Positions 25,022-37,980 are shown, counted from the stretch's first letter. The stretch: DNA of 64,000 nucleotides from Ehretia macrophylla (GCA_037974665.1 CM075768.1:14499001-14563000), one strand, 5' to 3'. Numbers and translations: made by a program. Notes: generated by a model not told the origin, from the letters alone.

Positions 25022-28008
25022 GCTCTCAGCCGGGAAATGATCTTCGGCCTATTGGGTAATGACCTTGATTGTGTGCTTGTAAAGTGTGTTACGTGGATAG
25101 AGTGATATACGTGATTTGTGTGTTAAGTATGTTAATGTGTTATGTGCTCAGAATGTGTGAAGTTGTGTACTGATGTTAGTTTTATGTACTTGTGTTTATT
25201 TATGGTTTAAACGGCCTTGTATGATTATATGATTGCGTGATTGTTTAATTGATTGGGTGTAAGATTGTCTAAGTGATAGCATGCTAGCATGAAAGTAAGA
25301 ATGTGAAGAGTCTATTGCATTAGTTGTGAAATGCCTAGATTGTCTTGTAAGCTAAGAGCATTGTATATGATTATGTGAACAAAATATCTTGAATGTAAAT
25401 ATTTTGCCTTTATGTGTTATATGTCTACCTGTTATATCACTACTTCTTCTGGTACAGAGGTGAGGAAAGGAATCCAGGAGGCAGTTAGACGAGTCTCCGA
25501 AGCAGAATACTGAGGTGGCAGGGGATGAGATGTAACTGTTTACCTTGATAAATAACTAGTTGCATGCATGTTTATCTATTGTCTAGGTTAAAGAGAATAA
25601 GCTTGCTCTAGTCAATATTTGTATGATCATTAGGCTAAGTAAGAAGAAAACCATCTTTTGTGCATTATATTGATGAGTTAAAGTTAGAGTAAATGTTAAT
25701 TGCATGTTGTTAAATGATATTAAAGCTTATATGCATGTTTATTTAGTTATCCAAGTTGTATAAGTAATCTTTTGGTTTAATCTTTCTTGAATAAATGGGT
25801 TGACACTTAGTTGTTTAAAATTGATTTAAGAATCTTATGTTGCATGTAAAGTGTTTAATATGTTGTATGAAGTATGGCATTTGAGTTAGATTTACATGCT
25901 AGAAAGAGTTAATCTTGAATGTATGTGCATGCATGTAAGACTTGTATGTTCTTGAATGAAAATATGTACTTATATATTATACTTGTGTAAACTGTGAAAG
26001 ACGTACAATAGGTGCAGTTATGTGGCTATGTGTAAATCTATGTGACTTAACTGTGCAATACGTGAAAGCATATGTGATATGTGTCTGTGTATGATTAGAT
26101 GTACATTTAGTTAAATTACACATCTTATTTATCAGCAGTAACATGTATGATTTAATTTTACAAGTAAATTGCCTTTTATGTTAAGACAACCTGTCAAGTA
26201 AAAGTGGATGATAGTTCACCCTATTCTAGTTAATGGTTGCATAATAGTTTCTGATGCTAACTGTGCCTATGTGATAAATACTTGCTACCATAGGCGGAGC
26301 TACATATACCCCAGTGTATGCACATGCACATACTGGGGTATTTAGTAAATTAATGTACATTTATTTAATTTTAAAAAATAGATGCTCCTTTTTTTTTTTG
26401 GTTACAACTTGATGCAGAGTTAAGCCTCGGTCGACAGATTGCAGTATAGCTAAGATCATTCCTTGACAAAAAAAAAAATAGAGATCATTCCAAATTTTTA
26501 TCGAGCAATATCGACCTACAGTGCTCCTTAATCTTTTTAGAATTGCAAGTACTCAACTACTTCTATAAATTTAAGTATTATGCTACACTTATTATTTTTC
26601 GATTCAAGTTCATTATGTAAATATGCAAGAACTCGTAACTTGGATTATTTAGCATGGTAACTTTATATTAATCATTATCTATCACTCTATCGGTTTGGCT
26701 TGATTCGTAACCGATTCTTGCATTTCTATTGTGATTATTCAATTGATATCTTAAACTTTGTGACTGTTTATGTAAAAGTTTTTTTTAAAAAAAAAAAGAC
26801 ATGTGATTTACTACTTGTAAAATTTATGTTCTCTAAATAAAACTATAAACAAATTTGGAGTGGTTTGTTGTGCATTTCATAAATTGAAAGAAGTTTAATC
26901 ATAGTACACAGAAGAAGGAATTTTTATTTGATGAATTTATTATTTAATGTTGTTAATTTTTAGGGGTGTAATTATATATATATATATAATTTCACTGTGT
27001 GTGTTATTGTGAGTTTATTTTGTTTATTTTCATATGTTTATTTTAATTGATGCAAGGTACTTTTTGTATTACTCTTGTAATTTATTCTTCCCTATTTTAT
27101 TTGTTATATCATTATTGTACGAGAAGAGTTATATCTTGAATACTTTGTATATACTTAAGTGCTTACAATTTATAATTGATATAATGTACGAAAATTAAAT
27201 ATTAGTTTATGTATAGATGAATGTTCTCGAACCGTTTGTTATTAATTTTCACTTTCAGAGACGGAGCCAAGCACCGGGTGCCTACACTGACCCCTGATGC
27301 CTGGCTCCGCCCCTGCTTGCTACGTGAGCATTACATTCAATAAGTTGTGTATGTGTTAATATATGTATATTTTATATGAATTCAACTGCATGCATACATA
27401 CCACCCCTTTAAATTGGTAAGTGATTTTTCCCCTCTATAGTACGATGGCCGACAGCGAATCTTCTAAAGATGTGAGCCAACCAAGAAAGGGGCAGTTGCC
27501 ATTTCATCAGTAATATCTCTTGAGCATCTTGGATGGAATTTCTATATGGCATCATATATGGACTTCTAGTCTGGTACTTATATTTGGAAAAGTTCACATT
27601 TATAACTGTCAAGCTGGTGTTCTTAGCACAACCTCTTACCTGAAACTTATCTTCAGGACTTACTTATGGATTTCCTCGGTATTTCTGCTCGGCTTTTCTC
27701 AGTAATATCTGTATACAGGGAATGCTATTGGGTTTCTGTTAAGTTTCATCTACAACATTTCTATACAGGTTTTCTCTTGGTATTTTCTAACTGGTATTTT
27801 CGTAGAAGCCTTTATTTGGCTACCTTGCTTAGGATTTCATCAGCGAAGTTCTCTGGTATTCCTTACTGGACTTCTCGGTGATACTTTGGAGGGTATTCTT
27901 GCTAGTCTTCTTTGATGTTGCACTTCTTTGGCTTCAAGTCTGGTTAGAGCTGCTACAGCTGTTGAGGATTCACTTGAACATAAGAAATTGCAAGGACGCA
28001 ATTTTGTA
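25022..28008 (+). other. Non-coding interior of the LARD-like element
   Basis: Outside the hAT insertion the interior is AT-rich and shows no gag, protease, reverse transcriptase or integrase motif. Short frames near 27409-27881 are in sequence rich in CTTCTCGG/ATTTC-type words and do not resemble a retroelement protein. Confidence 0.7.
26289..27315. mobile_element. Non-autonomous hAT element with 8-bp TSD CTTGCTAC
   Basis: This 1027-bp insertion has ends CATAGGCGGAGC and, read inward from the right, CAGGGGCGGAGCC, typical of hAT termini. The 8-bp duplication CTTGCTAC is perfect (26281-26288 and 27316-27323). It contains no transposase. A TA dinucleotide run lies near 26971-26988. It interrupts the interior of the LARD-like element. 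Confidence 0.88.
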
Positions 28009-28020
28009 ATGAGGGAAGGA
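28009..28020 (+). other. Polypurine tract of the LARD-like element
   Basis: ATGAGGGAAGGA directly precedes the right LTR start (TGTGAGAC at 28021), as expected for the plus-strand primer. Confidence 0.75.
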
Positions 28021-31000
28021 TGTGAGACCCCGGACCCACATGCATGTGCATTTACTGATTTAGTGATAATTTATATGCATTTATGTGAGAATTGTTGAAT
28101 GGTGAGAAAAGGATTACTATTCATAGCGTTTTCGACTATTTTATTTTTCTGATTTTGTACAATTTTCATGTTACTTGACATTTAGGAGGCATGAAAAAAT
28201 TAGAATTTTGTGCATTGCATGTGAGAAGAGTGCATTAGAAAAATGGTTTTGGTACCGTATGAATAGTAAAATAGTGTTACATCTTATGAGACTAGTTAGT
28301 TTAATTGCATTTTTGAGCTTAGGATTTAACTTAGTCTTGCAATTATTTGGCCAATTAACTACATACACTTAAAATATACATGATACACTACATATATGCT
28401 TATAACTTAGAAAAAAGAAAAAAAAAACCCAAATAAACCTCCCAAACCCGTTGGTTTTAACAAGCCAAAGAAGAAGAAAGTTCATCTTCAATCTTGCCAT
28501 TTTGTGTTCACTCAAGCCATCTAGAGTTGGATTCAAGCTTTCTTAGGCATTCTTCTAGCATCTTCAAAGCCTTTTGGTGAGAGACTCATCATATTTTTGC
28601 ATTTTAATGTTATTGTTAGTTTCTTTAAATTTCAAGATTTGAGTTTATATTGCTTGAAAATGCCTAGATATGCTTAAATTGCTCTTATTTATGTTAGAAG
28701 AACATTCTTTTATGAGTTTGTAGCAAAGTTGTTGGTTGAAAATAAAGAATGGTGGATTTTGGAATATGATGAATAGTGAAGTGAATAGTAACCTGCAAAT
28801 TTTTGGGGTTTTTGTTCCGAATTGCGTTTTCTTGATTTAGTTAGATGCTATTAATGTTTAAAAGCTTAAATGTAATATTTAATTGGGTTCTACATTGGTA
28901 AAATTAAGAATTATGCATTGGAACGTAAAGGGGTCATTTGACCAAAGTGTTAACTGTGCTCGTTTTGAGTGGGGGTATAGACTTATATATGCGTGGAAGC
29001 ACTTTCGGCGCAGTTATGGAGTTGATTGGATACTCGATTGGTATAACTGTAGTTCAAACGAGCTAAGGGGAAAATTGGGATTTTTGAGTGAATGTAGGTT
29101 AAAGTAGGGTTTTGTGGCATAGAATCGTGTCATAATGTGCCTAAGATTGAGTAGTGAAATCGGATTTGAAGTCTTGTTGCTCATTTAGTTGTAGTAGTTT
29201 GTAGAAGTTAGAGTAATGAATGGTGTTTTTGTAGTTTTCATGCTTTGAGCTATTGTTGTCTACTTAGCTATTGTTCTTGTTGTTATTTTTGGTTATAAAT
29301 GATTGATATATCAAATGTTGCTACTTGATTGGGTAGGAAAGCTAATCATTGCATTGTATTATGTTAGAAATGATTAATTGTTATATCATAGTTACCTTGT
29401 GTTCTTATGCATTGTAAGATGTTTAACTTGACTACATGAAAACTTGAATGTAATTAGAATAGTCAAATTATTAAAATGTTATGCTAACTTTAATTGCTCA
29501 GTGTTGTACTTATATGAACTTTCTAAGTATCATACTTATATATATATGCACTGAGTTTAGCTAATTTTAGTTGAAGGTGACTGTGGAAACCAATTGTAGA
29601 ATAAATGTAATATGTCTTATGCAAGTAGCTGGTTGTATTAGGTAGTGGTAATTGAAGAAAATGGTGCACTCAAAGAAAATTTGAAGGAGTTCTTGCCTTA
29701 ATTCTTACAAGTTTGGCTTTCTAAAGGTGAGGGTTTCATCTTGTTTGTCATTTAAATTGACTTATTGCTTTGTGTTATAAAAGATAATGTGTGGTTAATA
29801 AGTAGTTGAACTAGTTATTGGGTAGAACATATTTTAAAAGATATGTTGATTATTAATTGTAAAGTTCGTATGAGGACAACATACTTTGTTGTCTCTCGAT
29901 TATGTGTTATTGAGTTATTTTAATATATTGCTAGTGTTATTTGTGTTATCGTATCGATGGTTGCACAACCTTATCGTCGCACAGATGTGATGAGCCTCTC
30001 TGGGCGGCATCGGGTTTGCTATAGTTGGTTGCTCTAGCTCCATAGCTATTCCCTCACTCGCTTGGTCCGGATATTGCTAGAGGGTATTGGGTCGTAGGTA
30101 TTGGGTACATTCGGAGTACCCATTGGTGTTTGGGATTTCGGCATATCGCGATCGAGATCGTGTTTCGTGGTTCATGGTTTGAGGAATTGGAGTGATAAGG
30201 GTTATCGAATCATATTCTTTTATTTAGTAACTCTCGCTTGGGCCCTATGTCTTTGGAGAGTTATCATTGCTTGTGATCTTATACTGTGTTAAATAGCTCG
30301 TATATTTGAATTGTGTGATATGTTGTTATTGTTACCTCTAGATTGGTTATGGTATTATCTTATTGTGGTTACTTACCTTTCTATGATATGTGTTACTTAG
30401 CTTATTGTTTGTATAGGTATACTAGATTAGTATTACTAGTTTACTTTATTATTGATTGATGCATTGAATGAAATTGTTTCTAAATGCCCCGGATATTTGT
30501 TTCTCCTCCCTCACTGAGCAACTGTGTTGCTCACTCCCTCTTTTTAACCATTTCAGCTTCGATGCCTACAGAGTTTGAGAAAGAGAAGGTTCGAGAGTCT
30601 CCTTGAGCGGATGTTAGTTAGTTAGTTGCTCAAAGTGAACTTATGTAAATTAATAGATTAGCTTGGTTGTAATTTGCTTTGAGACCTTTGGGTCTTGTAT
30701 GTATTTGCGTTTGTTTTGAAGAATTGTAATATGAATTTAAGGTTGTGTATAGTTAGTTAGTGATAGAAGGCATGTAATAAGTTTAAAGCTTTACATTATT
30801 GCTTGGTGGGTTGCATGCTTGTTTGGTTGAATGGAAGTTGGTTGGTCGATTTAATATATAAGAAAGCTAAATAGATAAGATTATAGTGGTTTGACAACTG
30901 GTTTTATAACATCGAATTTCAATAGTTAATGAAATGCTTGCTTGTGTGTTATATTATGTTAATAGAAAGGCTCAGATAAGCTGGTAGACTTGGGAAGTTG

Positions 31001-31159
31001 TAAAATGAATGTTGTATATTGTGGTTGTGGACATTTCTTCTGCGTGTAAGGATGTGGATAGGTTTAGAAACAGGGAAAATTATGTTCCTTTTTTCTCGTT
31101 TTTCATGACTACAAGGTTTGGATCGAGGCTCTTGTCTCGTGAGAGATCGGGGTGTTACA
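28021..31159 (+). repeat. Right LTR of the LARD-like element
   Basis: This 3139-bp LTR is the counterpart of 21860-25001. Sampled stretches range from identical over 60 bases (23221-23280 against about 29371-29430) to about five differences in 60, so insertion is not recent. It ends GGGGTGTTACA at 31159. Confidence 0.9.
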
Positions 31160-31181
31160 TGCACCGTCCGTGAGTACATAC
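31160..31181 (-). pseudogene. Ulp1 copy 2, 22-bp sliver between the LARD-like and copia elements
   Basis: These 22 bases lie between the end of the LARD-like element (31159) and the start of the copia element (31182). The last five (CATAC) are the left copy of the copia target duplication. Read on the minus strand, they follow the 39885-39832 piece and encode MYSRTV, continuing toward VDDEITK at 21850. Confidence 0.65.
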
Positions 31182-32621
31182 TGTTGGGAATAGTATGCTG
31201 AAAAGATCACTAACACGCGACATTTTAGTAAATGAATAAATGTTGTGATTGTTTATTATTAATGGTTACATTCATATATACTCTCTCTATCTTATTTATG
31301 TGTAATTGTGTTGTATAGAGGTCCTTGATCCGTAGTGGATGACTTAGGTGCAAGGTGTCCGAGTACAGAAGTCTAAGTCATAGACACTTGGTTCTAGAAT
31401 TAGTTCACAATCGATTGATGGAGTTGGGCACTTCATCAAGGTCTAGGTTATAGTGAGTTAGTCTCCTATGAAGGGTGACTTACCTTGGTCGTTGGTAGGT
31501 TTTCGGACTAAGCCTCACTAGTGTGTGCGTCACACATTGAACGGGCCACTTAGGTATAATATCTCCAAGAGGCACTTTCAAAGATAGTGATCAACACATA
31601 CCTTATGCTACTAAGTGATCAATACTCTTAATCTTCAGCATAAATGGATGAACTGACGAAATCAAGTTCATGTGCTTTGATGCACTATGGGTAAGACCTC
31701 AGATGTGGGTCAATAGCTTTGTGTGTTGGGCATATGGGTTTGACTAGTTGTTTATGTCTGTTGGTTCCCCTTCTAGCCTTTTTCGTTTTGGATGTATGTT
31801 AAAGTTTCCTAGATGTATATTGTATTTAGTGTTGCTAAATTAAAGTATCCAATTACAATTTAGTATCCTATTTGGAAGAATTTCTTATTTTGGATTAGTT
31901 GTGGATAATGTAGAAATTAGAATTTTATTAATTAGCAAAATAATACATGGATTAAGCCACTTGGGTCGAGTTGGCGCCTAGCCCACTTAGGCTAGGTCCA
32001 TACGTGTAAATGAGAGAAGATGGAAGAGTTAGTAGTTTTAATTATTATGCTATTGGACTAGCCAAGTCCAAAGATGCATAGGATTGGCTTATGGGCTAAG
32101 AATCTAAATCCTAGTTTAGCTTGGATTAACTACTAAGTCTATTCCATATCTATAAATAGAGCTCTTCCTCCACCTCCATAATTTGCATCTCCCTCACACG
32201 AGAAAAATGAAGATAGAAAAGCTCTTTCTTTCTCTAGCTCAGACGTGTAGTTCTAGGAAAAATAACAAGGGAAGAATTCCACCATTCTTCATCATCCAAG
32301 AGAAGGAAGAAGGTCATAGAGGAGAAGATCAAGAGCTTTCCAAAGCTTCCAAGAGTGTAAATCTTCAAAGTAGCAAGAAGGTAATCAAGTTTTGTGTTTT
32401 TCGTTAAGATTCTTAAGCTAACGAGTCAAAGTAACAAAACTATCTCTTGTTGGAATTTATTCTTTATAAATTGTTTATACACATGTTCTTAGTTTTCTTG
32501 CAATATTTTATCTTAGAACTTGTGGTCTGATTCTAGATTAGCATGCTATCAAGTTTCCGCTGTGTTTAAATGCTTTAAAATTTTTAAACACCATAATTTA
32601 TCTAGTTAGCATGCACCTTCA
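31182..32621 (+). repeat. Left LTR of the copia element, with internal deletion
   Basis: This 1440-bp LTR runs from TGTTGGGAAT to ATGCACCTTCA. It lacks a 453-bp segment present in the right LTR (38565-39017). The break falls where the right LTR has AGTTG at both segment ends, consistent with a short-homology deletion. It retains about 60 bases near 31965-32025 that the right LTR lacks. Confidence 0.88.
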
Positions 32622-32622
32622 G

Positions 32623-32636
32623 TGGTATTACAGCCA
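32623..32636 (+). other. Degenerate primer-binding site of the copia element
   Basis: TGGTATTACAGCC starts two bases after the left LTR. It differs from the usual TGGTATCAGAGCC plant copia site at a few positions. Confidence 0.65.
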
Positions 32637-32639
32637 CAC

Positions 32640-34363
32640 CACATTGTAGTATGAAAATTGCAATCTATGCATGTGTAGATTATGAAGTTTAAGAACTTTT
32701 GGTAGAAGTTTTTAATATTTCATGTTTGCAGGATTTTTTGTTTAATATGTAAATTTGTGTACATGTTCAGAAACAAAAAAAAAAATTCAAGAGCAAACAA
32801 ATTGTAGCTATAATAGATGTTTAATTACATATTTCTCCTAGTCTGATTCAATTTAATTAAAGTTTGTTAAAATTTGTTTATCGCGAAATAATAGGACATC
32901 TTAGATATTTTAATTAAGATAATTGAATTATGAAAAATAGGAGTCCATATAAATTCAGGAAACCTAGATCAGGTTTACTTGTGCAGCAAGAAAGGAAACT
33001 AAATAAAGCAAAGCAAACAAAAAAAATTTATTTAACCGCACCCTCCCACGCGCATACATCTCAAGGACGTATGTGAAGGCATGGTCAACCATGGTCTACG
33101 TGACCATGGTTAGCTTGTTTTTCTTCGCGTTATCTGTTTCCTTGGGCAAGTTGTTAATTTAGATATCAAATTTTATTTGATTAATTAACTATTTTACATC
33201 TAGTTATTATAGCTAGTATAATTAAATAATGTTATTTAATTATTTATTTTTATACTTTAATATTTATATTTAGTTGTTCTTTATTAAATATATGGAATAT
33301 TTGAGATGAATAGAAATTCTATCACCATTAGTATTTAAAAAGGCAAATCCTAATATACTTAGGTAAGGGAAAATTAAAAATTATTCTAGGATAAGATTAA
33401 TTTATATTAATATTAGGATTAATTAATTATGGGAATAATTTAAAAACTGGTTAAATATAAGATTTATCTTTTAGGGTTCAATTATTAAATTAAATACCTA
33501 AGTAAGTTTTACCTATGGGTTTAGAGACTAAAGCCTATATAGGTAATATATTTTAAAGTATACTTAAAATGTTTTAAATAAAGGCCTCTAATATTCTAGG
33601 GAATAAGGAATCAAAATCCATAATCTAGAAGATATATTGTTAGCCTTAGATTATTTAGATAAAACCTAGATTATATGTATAAAGGAAAAATATATGGAAA
33701 ACCCTTTTTTAATTTCAAAAATTAGAGTGGTAGAGGGGAATGGAAAACCCCAAGGCTTTATAGTTCTAGTTTGTACTAATGAATTAATATTACCTCGTCT
33801 TACCATGTGGTATGCTCCCTACGGAAGATAATGCTTAATTTAGATATTAGTAGACAAATTAAGCGTAGATAATCATAAGACAATATAATTAGTGGGTTCG
33901 GTCATCCTAAAGATGGAGTTCTTCACTAAAGATCATTTTACAGGATGTGGGCATAAGTCACTACCCTACAGCGGGCTTCAGTCCAAGACATTCTAGGGAA
34001 TTTCAACTAAAGAATGGTAATTCACTCGACTGTAGAAGAAATAGTATTTTAGCCAAAGTAAATCTATTCTAGAGAAGCCAAATTATACAGTGATTGAATT
34101 ATTATTTGGATAGTATCTATCCAGACAAAATAACAATCCAAACGAAGTATGGGCTTGACTCAAATTTACTGCAAGTTCGGCCATCCTAAAGCTGGAGGAC
34201 TTGTAGGTAAAATTGAGACACTGGTGCATAAATTAGTTTAAGGGTCAACTACTTAAGCAAAATATTAATGTGTATATATGTGTTTTTTAATGTTTACATA
34301 ATACATGATATACTTACGTTACACATGAATGTTTTAATAATTACAATGTATATGTATTCAGAA
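32640..34363 (+). other. Long untranslated leader of the copia element
   Basis: About 1.7 kb lies between the primer site and the gag start, AT-rich and without a supported frame. TCGGTCATCCTAAAGATGGAG near 33900 is repeated with few changes near 34180 (TCGGCCATCCTAAAGCTGGAG), 280 bases apart. The duplicated motif may be a packaging or dimerisation signal, but that is inference. Confidence 0.5.
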
Positions 34364-35418
34364 ATGTCAGAAAATACCATTAAGTGGACTGAACTATTCT
34401 GTGGGAATAAGTTGAATGGTGCCAATTATATGGATTGGTACAAGACTTTAGATCTAATATTAAAAGGGAACAATGTTGGTTTATCCTAACAGTAGTTCGA
34501 CCAAGCACTCATGAGAATTTCGATCGTCAAGAAGTCAAGAGGAGATGGAATAGGGCTAATGACATGGTCATTAAGATAGTCCTAAGATCCTTCTCAGATA
34601 CTCTACGTCATCAACATGAGAATATAACAATGGCGTCATACTTGCTAACATCTTTGAAGGTAGTCTATGATGTGAAGACAGCCAAGATGAGGGAAGAAAC
34701 ACTTGTCAAAAAGCATGTCCAGAGCATGACGAGGCTCTTCTATCTAGCCACTCTCATAGGAGCAAGGATTAGTCCTCAAGAAGAGGTAGATCTAGTCCTA
34801 GATACTCTTCCAAGTAGTTTCGACCAGATCAAGCTCATTCATGGAATGAGGCACTTGAAACTGGAACCACACCATCTTGTGGCTACACTTAGAAACTTGG
34901 AAGCACTAATGAAAGGGAAAATGAGAGTAAGGTCGAGACCTCATAGGAGGTATGTGGAAAGCAGGCCCAAAGGCAAATGCTCTAAGTGTAAAGTCCAAGG
35001 ACACTGGAGAAGAGATTGCCCAAAGTACCTTGCTATTAGTAAGACAGGTACCTCCTTAGCTTTTTACATTGAAACAGTTTTGGTGGTTGATTCTACTGAT
35101 TCTTGGATCATAGACTGTGGAGCCACTAATCATATCTGCAACTCTTTGCAGGTGTTTCGGACAATGCGAATGCTTGAGAAAAGAGACTTTGCTCTGAGAG
35201 TTGCTACTAGAGCAAAAGTATGGGCCACTGCAGTGGGAGATGTTTATCTTAGATTTAGTACCACTAGGGTATTAGTTTTGAACAATTGTTATTACGTTCC
35301 GAATTTTTCAAAGAATTTAATTTCAATTTCACAACTTTTAAATAACAATTATGCAATTTCTTTTCATTCTGGTGTGGACATCATTTATATCCTGAAACAT
35401 CTTTACTGCGCAATGTAG
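34364..35418 (+). pseudogene. copia gag and protease region
   Basis: Gag starts at ATG 34364 (MSENTIKWTELF, then NYMDWYKTLDLIL). The reading frame changes near 34475, so the first frame stops at 34489 and the rest follows another frame to 35418. The nucleocapsid zinc knuckle CSKCKVQGHWRRDC (C-x2-C-x4-H-x4-C) is intact near 34975-35020. The aspartic protease motif follows near 35104 as WIIDCGATNHIC, with Cys where D-S-G-A is usual. Gag coats the element RNA and the protease matures the polyprotein. The frameshift and changed active-site context indicate a dead copy. Confidence 0.85.
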
Positions 35419-36319
35419 AGCATAATAATAATAAGAGAAAGGTTTCATCAACTAATGATGCATATCTATGGCACCTATGTTTGGGACACATCAACTCAAA
35501 TAGGATTTAGAGGTTGGTTAAGGGTGGACATTTAAGCTCATTAGATCTTGATAAGTGACCTCAGTGTGAATCGTGTCTTAAAGAAAAGATGACCAAAAGG
35601 CCATTTTCTTCCAAGGGACACAGAGCCAGTGAAACATTAGAATTGGTTCACACTGATGTATGTGTCCTATGAGCACACCAACTCGTGGAGGTTATGTGTA
35701 CTTCATTACCTTTATAGAAAATTACTCAAGATATAGATATATATTCCTGATGCATCACAAGTCAGATTCCTTTGACAAGTTCAAAGAATTTAAGTCCAAA
35801 GTAGAGCGACAATTAGGAAAATATATCAAAGCCATACGATTTGATCATGGTAGCGAATACTTCTCGGGTGAGTCTTGGCAGTACCTCACAGAACATGGGA
35901 TAGTGACTCAGCTAACCACACTAAGGATACCCCAGCAAAATGGTGTAGTTGAGAGAAGAAATTGGACACTCTTGGATATGGTAAGATCCATGATGAGTCA
36001 TGCCACATTATTCTGGGGATATGCATTAGAAACAACAACATATATTCTAATCTTAGTACCTTCTAAATCAGTACCTAGAACACCACTGGAGATGTGGACA
36101 GGCCACAAACCTAGTTTGGGGCACCTCCATGTTTGGGGTTGTTCAGCTTATGTACTTAACAACAATGTTACAAAATTGGAACTAAGATCAGAAAAATGTT
36201 ATTTCATAGGCTATCCTAAAGGAACCAGAGGTGGGATCTTTTATCACCCTAAGGAGCAGAAAATGTTAATTACTCATGCTAGATACTTAGAAAGTGAATG
36301 GATAACATACCATAACTAG
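35419..36319 (+). pseudogene. copia pre-integrase and integrase region
   Basis: After the stop at 35416 comes a broken pre-integrase zinc segment (35450-35600) that contains in-frame stops. The integrase core begins at HTDV near 35650, and the frame changes just after it, near 35660. It continues with YVYFITFIENYSRYRYIF (usual D-D replaced by E-N), IRFDHGSEYFSGE with the second catalytic Asp near 35840, and PQQNGVVERRN with the catalytic Glu near 35950. The order D, D, E identifies the integrase. The LGHLHVWGCSAYVL segment and the C-terminal WxGxKP stretch are also visible. It is non-functional because of the frameshift. Confidence 0.87.
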
Positions 36320-37413
36320 TACCATGGAGCCTCATCGTAGAAAGTGAAATGTCAGACAACCTGATAGATACTATGGAGAGTCCTCTCAGGCAAACTCTAT
36401 AGATCATATTGTTGACCCCACTAGTTATGATGAAGTAGTAACGGACCAATGGCATAAAGTGATGCAATCAGAATTGGAGTCAATATACTTTAATAAAGTC
36501 TGGGAACTTGTAGTTGCACCTGAAGGAGTAAAACCCATAGGGTGCAAATGTGTCTACAAGAGAAAGAGAAATGTGGAAGGAAATGTGAAAACCTTCAAAG
36601 TAATGTTGGTTGCAAAAGGATATACTCAGAAAGAAGGGATAGATTATGAGGAAACATTTTCGCCAATAGCCATGCTCAAGTCCATAAGAATTCTCTTAGC
36701 CATAGCGTGTCATTATGACTACGAGATTTGGCAAATGGATGTCAAGACAGTATTCCTTAACGAGAATCTCGACGAAAGTATATATGATGCAGCCAGATAG
36801 GTTTGTAACTAAAGACCAAGAGAACATGGTTTGTAACCTTAAGAAGTCCATTTATGGACTTAAGCAGACATCTCGTGCGTGGAACATCAAGTTTGACGAA
36901 GCAGTCAAATCTTTCAGCTTTGATTAAAACATTGATAAACCATGTGTGTACAAGAAATGAAATGGTAAGACTATCACATTCTTAGTCCTTTATGTAGATG
37001 ACATCTTATTATTTGGGAATGACATAGGAATATTGTCATCTATAATGGTTTGGCTATCTACTCAATTTCAAATGAAAGACTTAGGAGAAGTTAGTTGTAT
37101 TCTTAGGATCAAGCAACTGTGTGATCGTAGAAATAAGATAGTAGCATTATCTCAGTCTTTATGCATTGAGAAGATTTTTGTCAAGTTTAGCATGGAAGAC
37201 TCTAAGAAGGGATTGTTACCCTCTAGGCATGGAGTACTTCTATCCAAGGATCAGTGTCTAAAGACACCTGATAAAATAGAAAGCATGAAGAAGGTTCCAT
37301 ATGCTTCGGTTGTTAGTAGTCTCATGTATGCAATGCTATGCACAAGACCGGACATCTTCTTTGTTATAAGCATGGTCAACAGATATCAGTCGTACTCAGG
37401 ATCAGCTCATTAG
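36320..37413 (+). pseudogene. copia reverse transcriptase region
   Basis: The reverse transcriptase is read from WELVVAPEGVKPIGCKCVYK (about 36500) through KGYTQKEGIDYEETFSPIA and IWQMDVKTVFLNENLDE. The frame shifts near 36795, continues as PDRFVTKDQENMVCNLKKSI and meets a stop at 36925-36927. The catalytic YVDD box is at 36991-37002 (FLVLYVDDILLF), in a short frame after another stop. It then continues as QFQMKDLGEVSCILRI and ends at 37413. The second Asp pair is intact but the polymerase is cut in several places. Confidence 0.88.
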
Positions 37414-37980
37414 ATTGCGGTTAAGCACATATTCAAGTATCTAAGGAAAACGAAGAACTATGTGCTAGAATACCTCACAAATAATCTGAAGCCGTTAGCT
37501 TATACAAACTCAGAATTCCAGTATAACAGAGATTTCAAAAAGTCCACTTCTTGATATGTCTTCACTTTGTCGGGTAGAGCTATTTCATGGAGAAGTGTCA
37601 AGCAGAATTGTATTGCTGATTCAACCATGGAATTAGAGTATGTAACAGCGTCTGAAGCTGCAAAAGAAGCAGTATGGCTCAGAAAGTTCCTTAAAGAATT
37701 AAAAGTAGTGCCAGTAATCTCTAGACTTATTGTCATGTATTGTGATAATAATGGTGTTATCGCACAATGTAAAGAGCCAAAAAATCATAGAGAAAACAAG
37801 CACAAAGAAAGAAGATACCATTTAATCCGAAAGTTTATTCAACGAGGGGATATAGTGGTAGAACAAATTGTCTCAACTAGTAACCTAGCAGATCCATTTA
37901 CCAAGACATACACAAAGAAAGTTTTCTCAGCTCATGTTAAATCTATGGGTCTTAGGATAGGTAGCAATAATGATCTTTAG
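37414..37980 (+). pseudogene. copia RNase H region
   Basis: Residues typical of copia RNase H are present: FKYLRKTKNYVLEY (about 37430), SWRSVKQNCIADSTMELEYV (about 37587), EAVWLRKFLKEL, and MYCDNNGVIAQCKEP with the catalytic Asp near 37740. The C-terminal LADPFTKTYTKKVF precedes the stop at 37980. Stops at 37412-37414 and 37552-37554 separate it from the reverse transcriptase. RNase H removes the RNA template during cDNA synthesis. Confidence 0.87.

Larger units (their letters stand above)
21860..31159 (+). mobile_element. LARD-like non-autonomous LTR retrotransposon with 3.1-kb LTRs
   Basis: Two long direct repeats (21860-25001 and 28021-31159), starting TGTGAGAC and ending GTGTTACA, bound a 3.0-kb interior. 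A primer-binding site TGGTATCAGAGC follows the left LTR at 25004. A purine tract GAGGGAAGGA ends at 28020 directly before the right LTR. The interior has no gag or pol frame, and about 1 kb of it is a later hAT insertion. This fits a LARD (large retrotransposon derivative) that depends on an autonomous, probably gypsy-type, partner. Flanking 5-mers are TACAT and TGCAC: 3 of 5 match and both differences are transitions, so the duplication is only partly preserved. The element sits in Ulp1 copy 2. Confidence 0.85.

Noticed and set aside
21855-31164. Clean 5-bp target duplication for the LARD-like element
   Set aside because: The flanks TACAT and TGCAC match at only three of five positions, so it is reported as partly preserved, not as proven.
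30949-31179. Minus-strand frame starting MYSRTVHV as a gene
   Set aside because: It runs from a Ulp1 copy 2 sliver into the LARD-like LTR and is a chance fusion.
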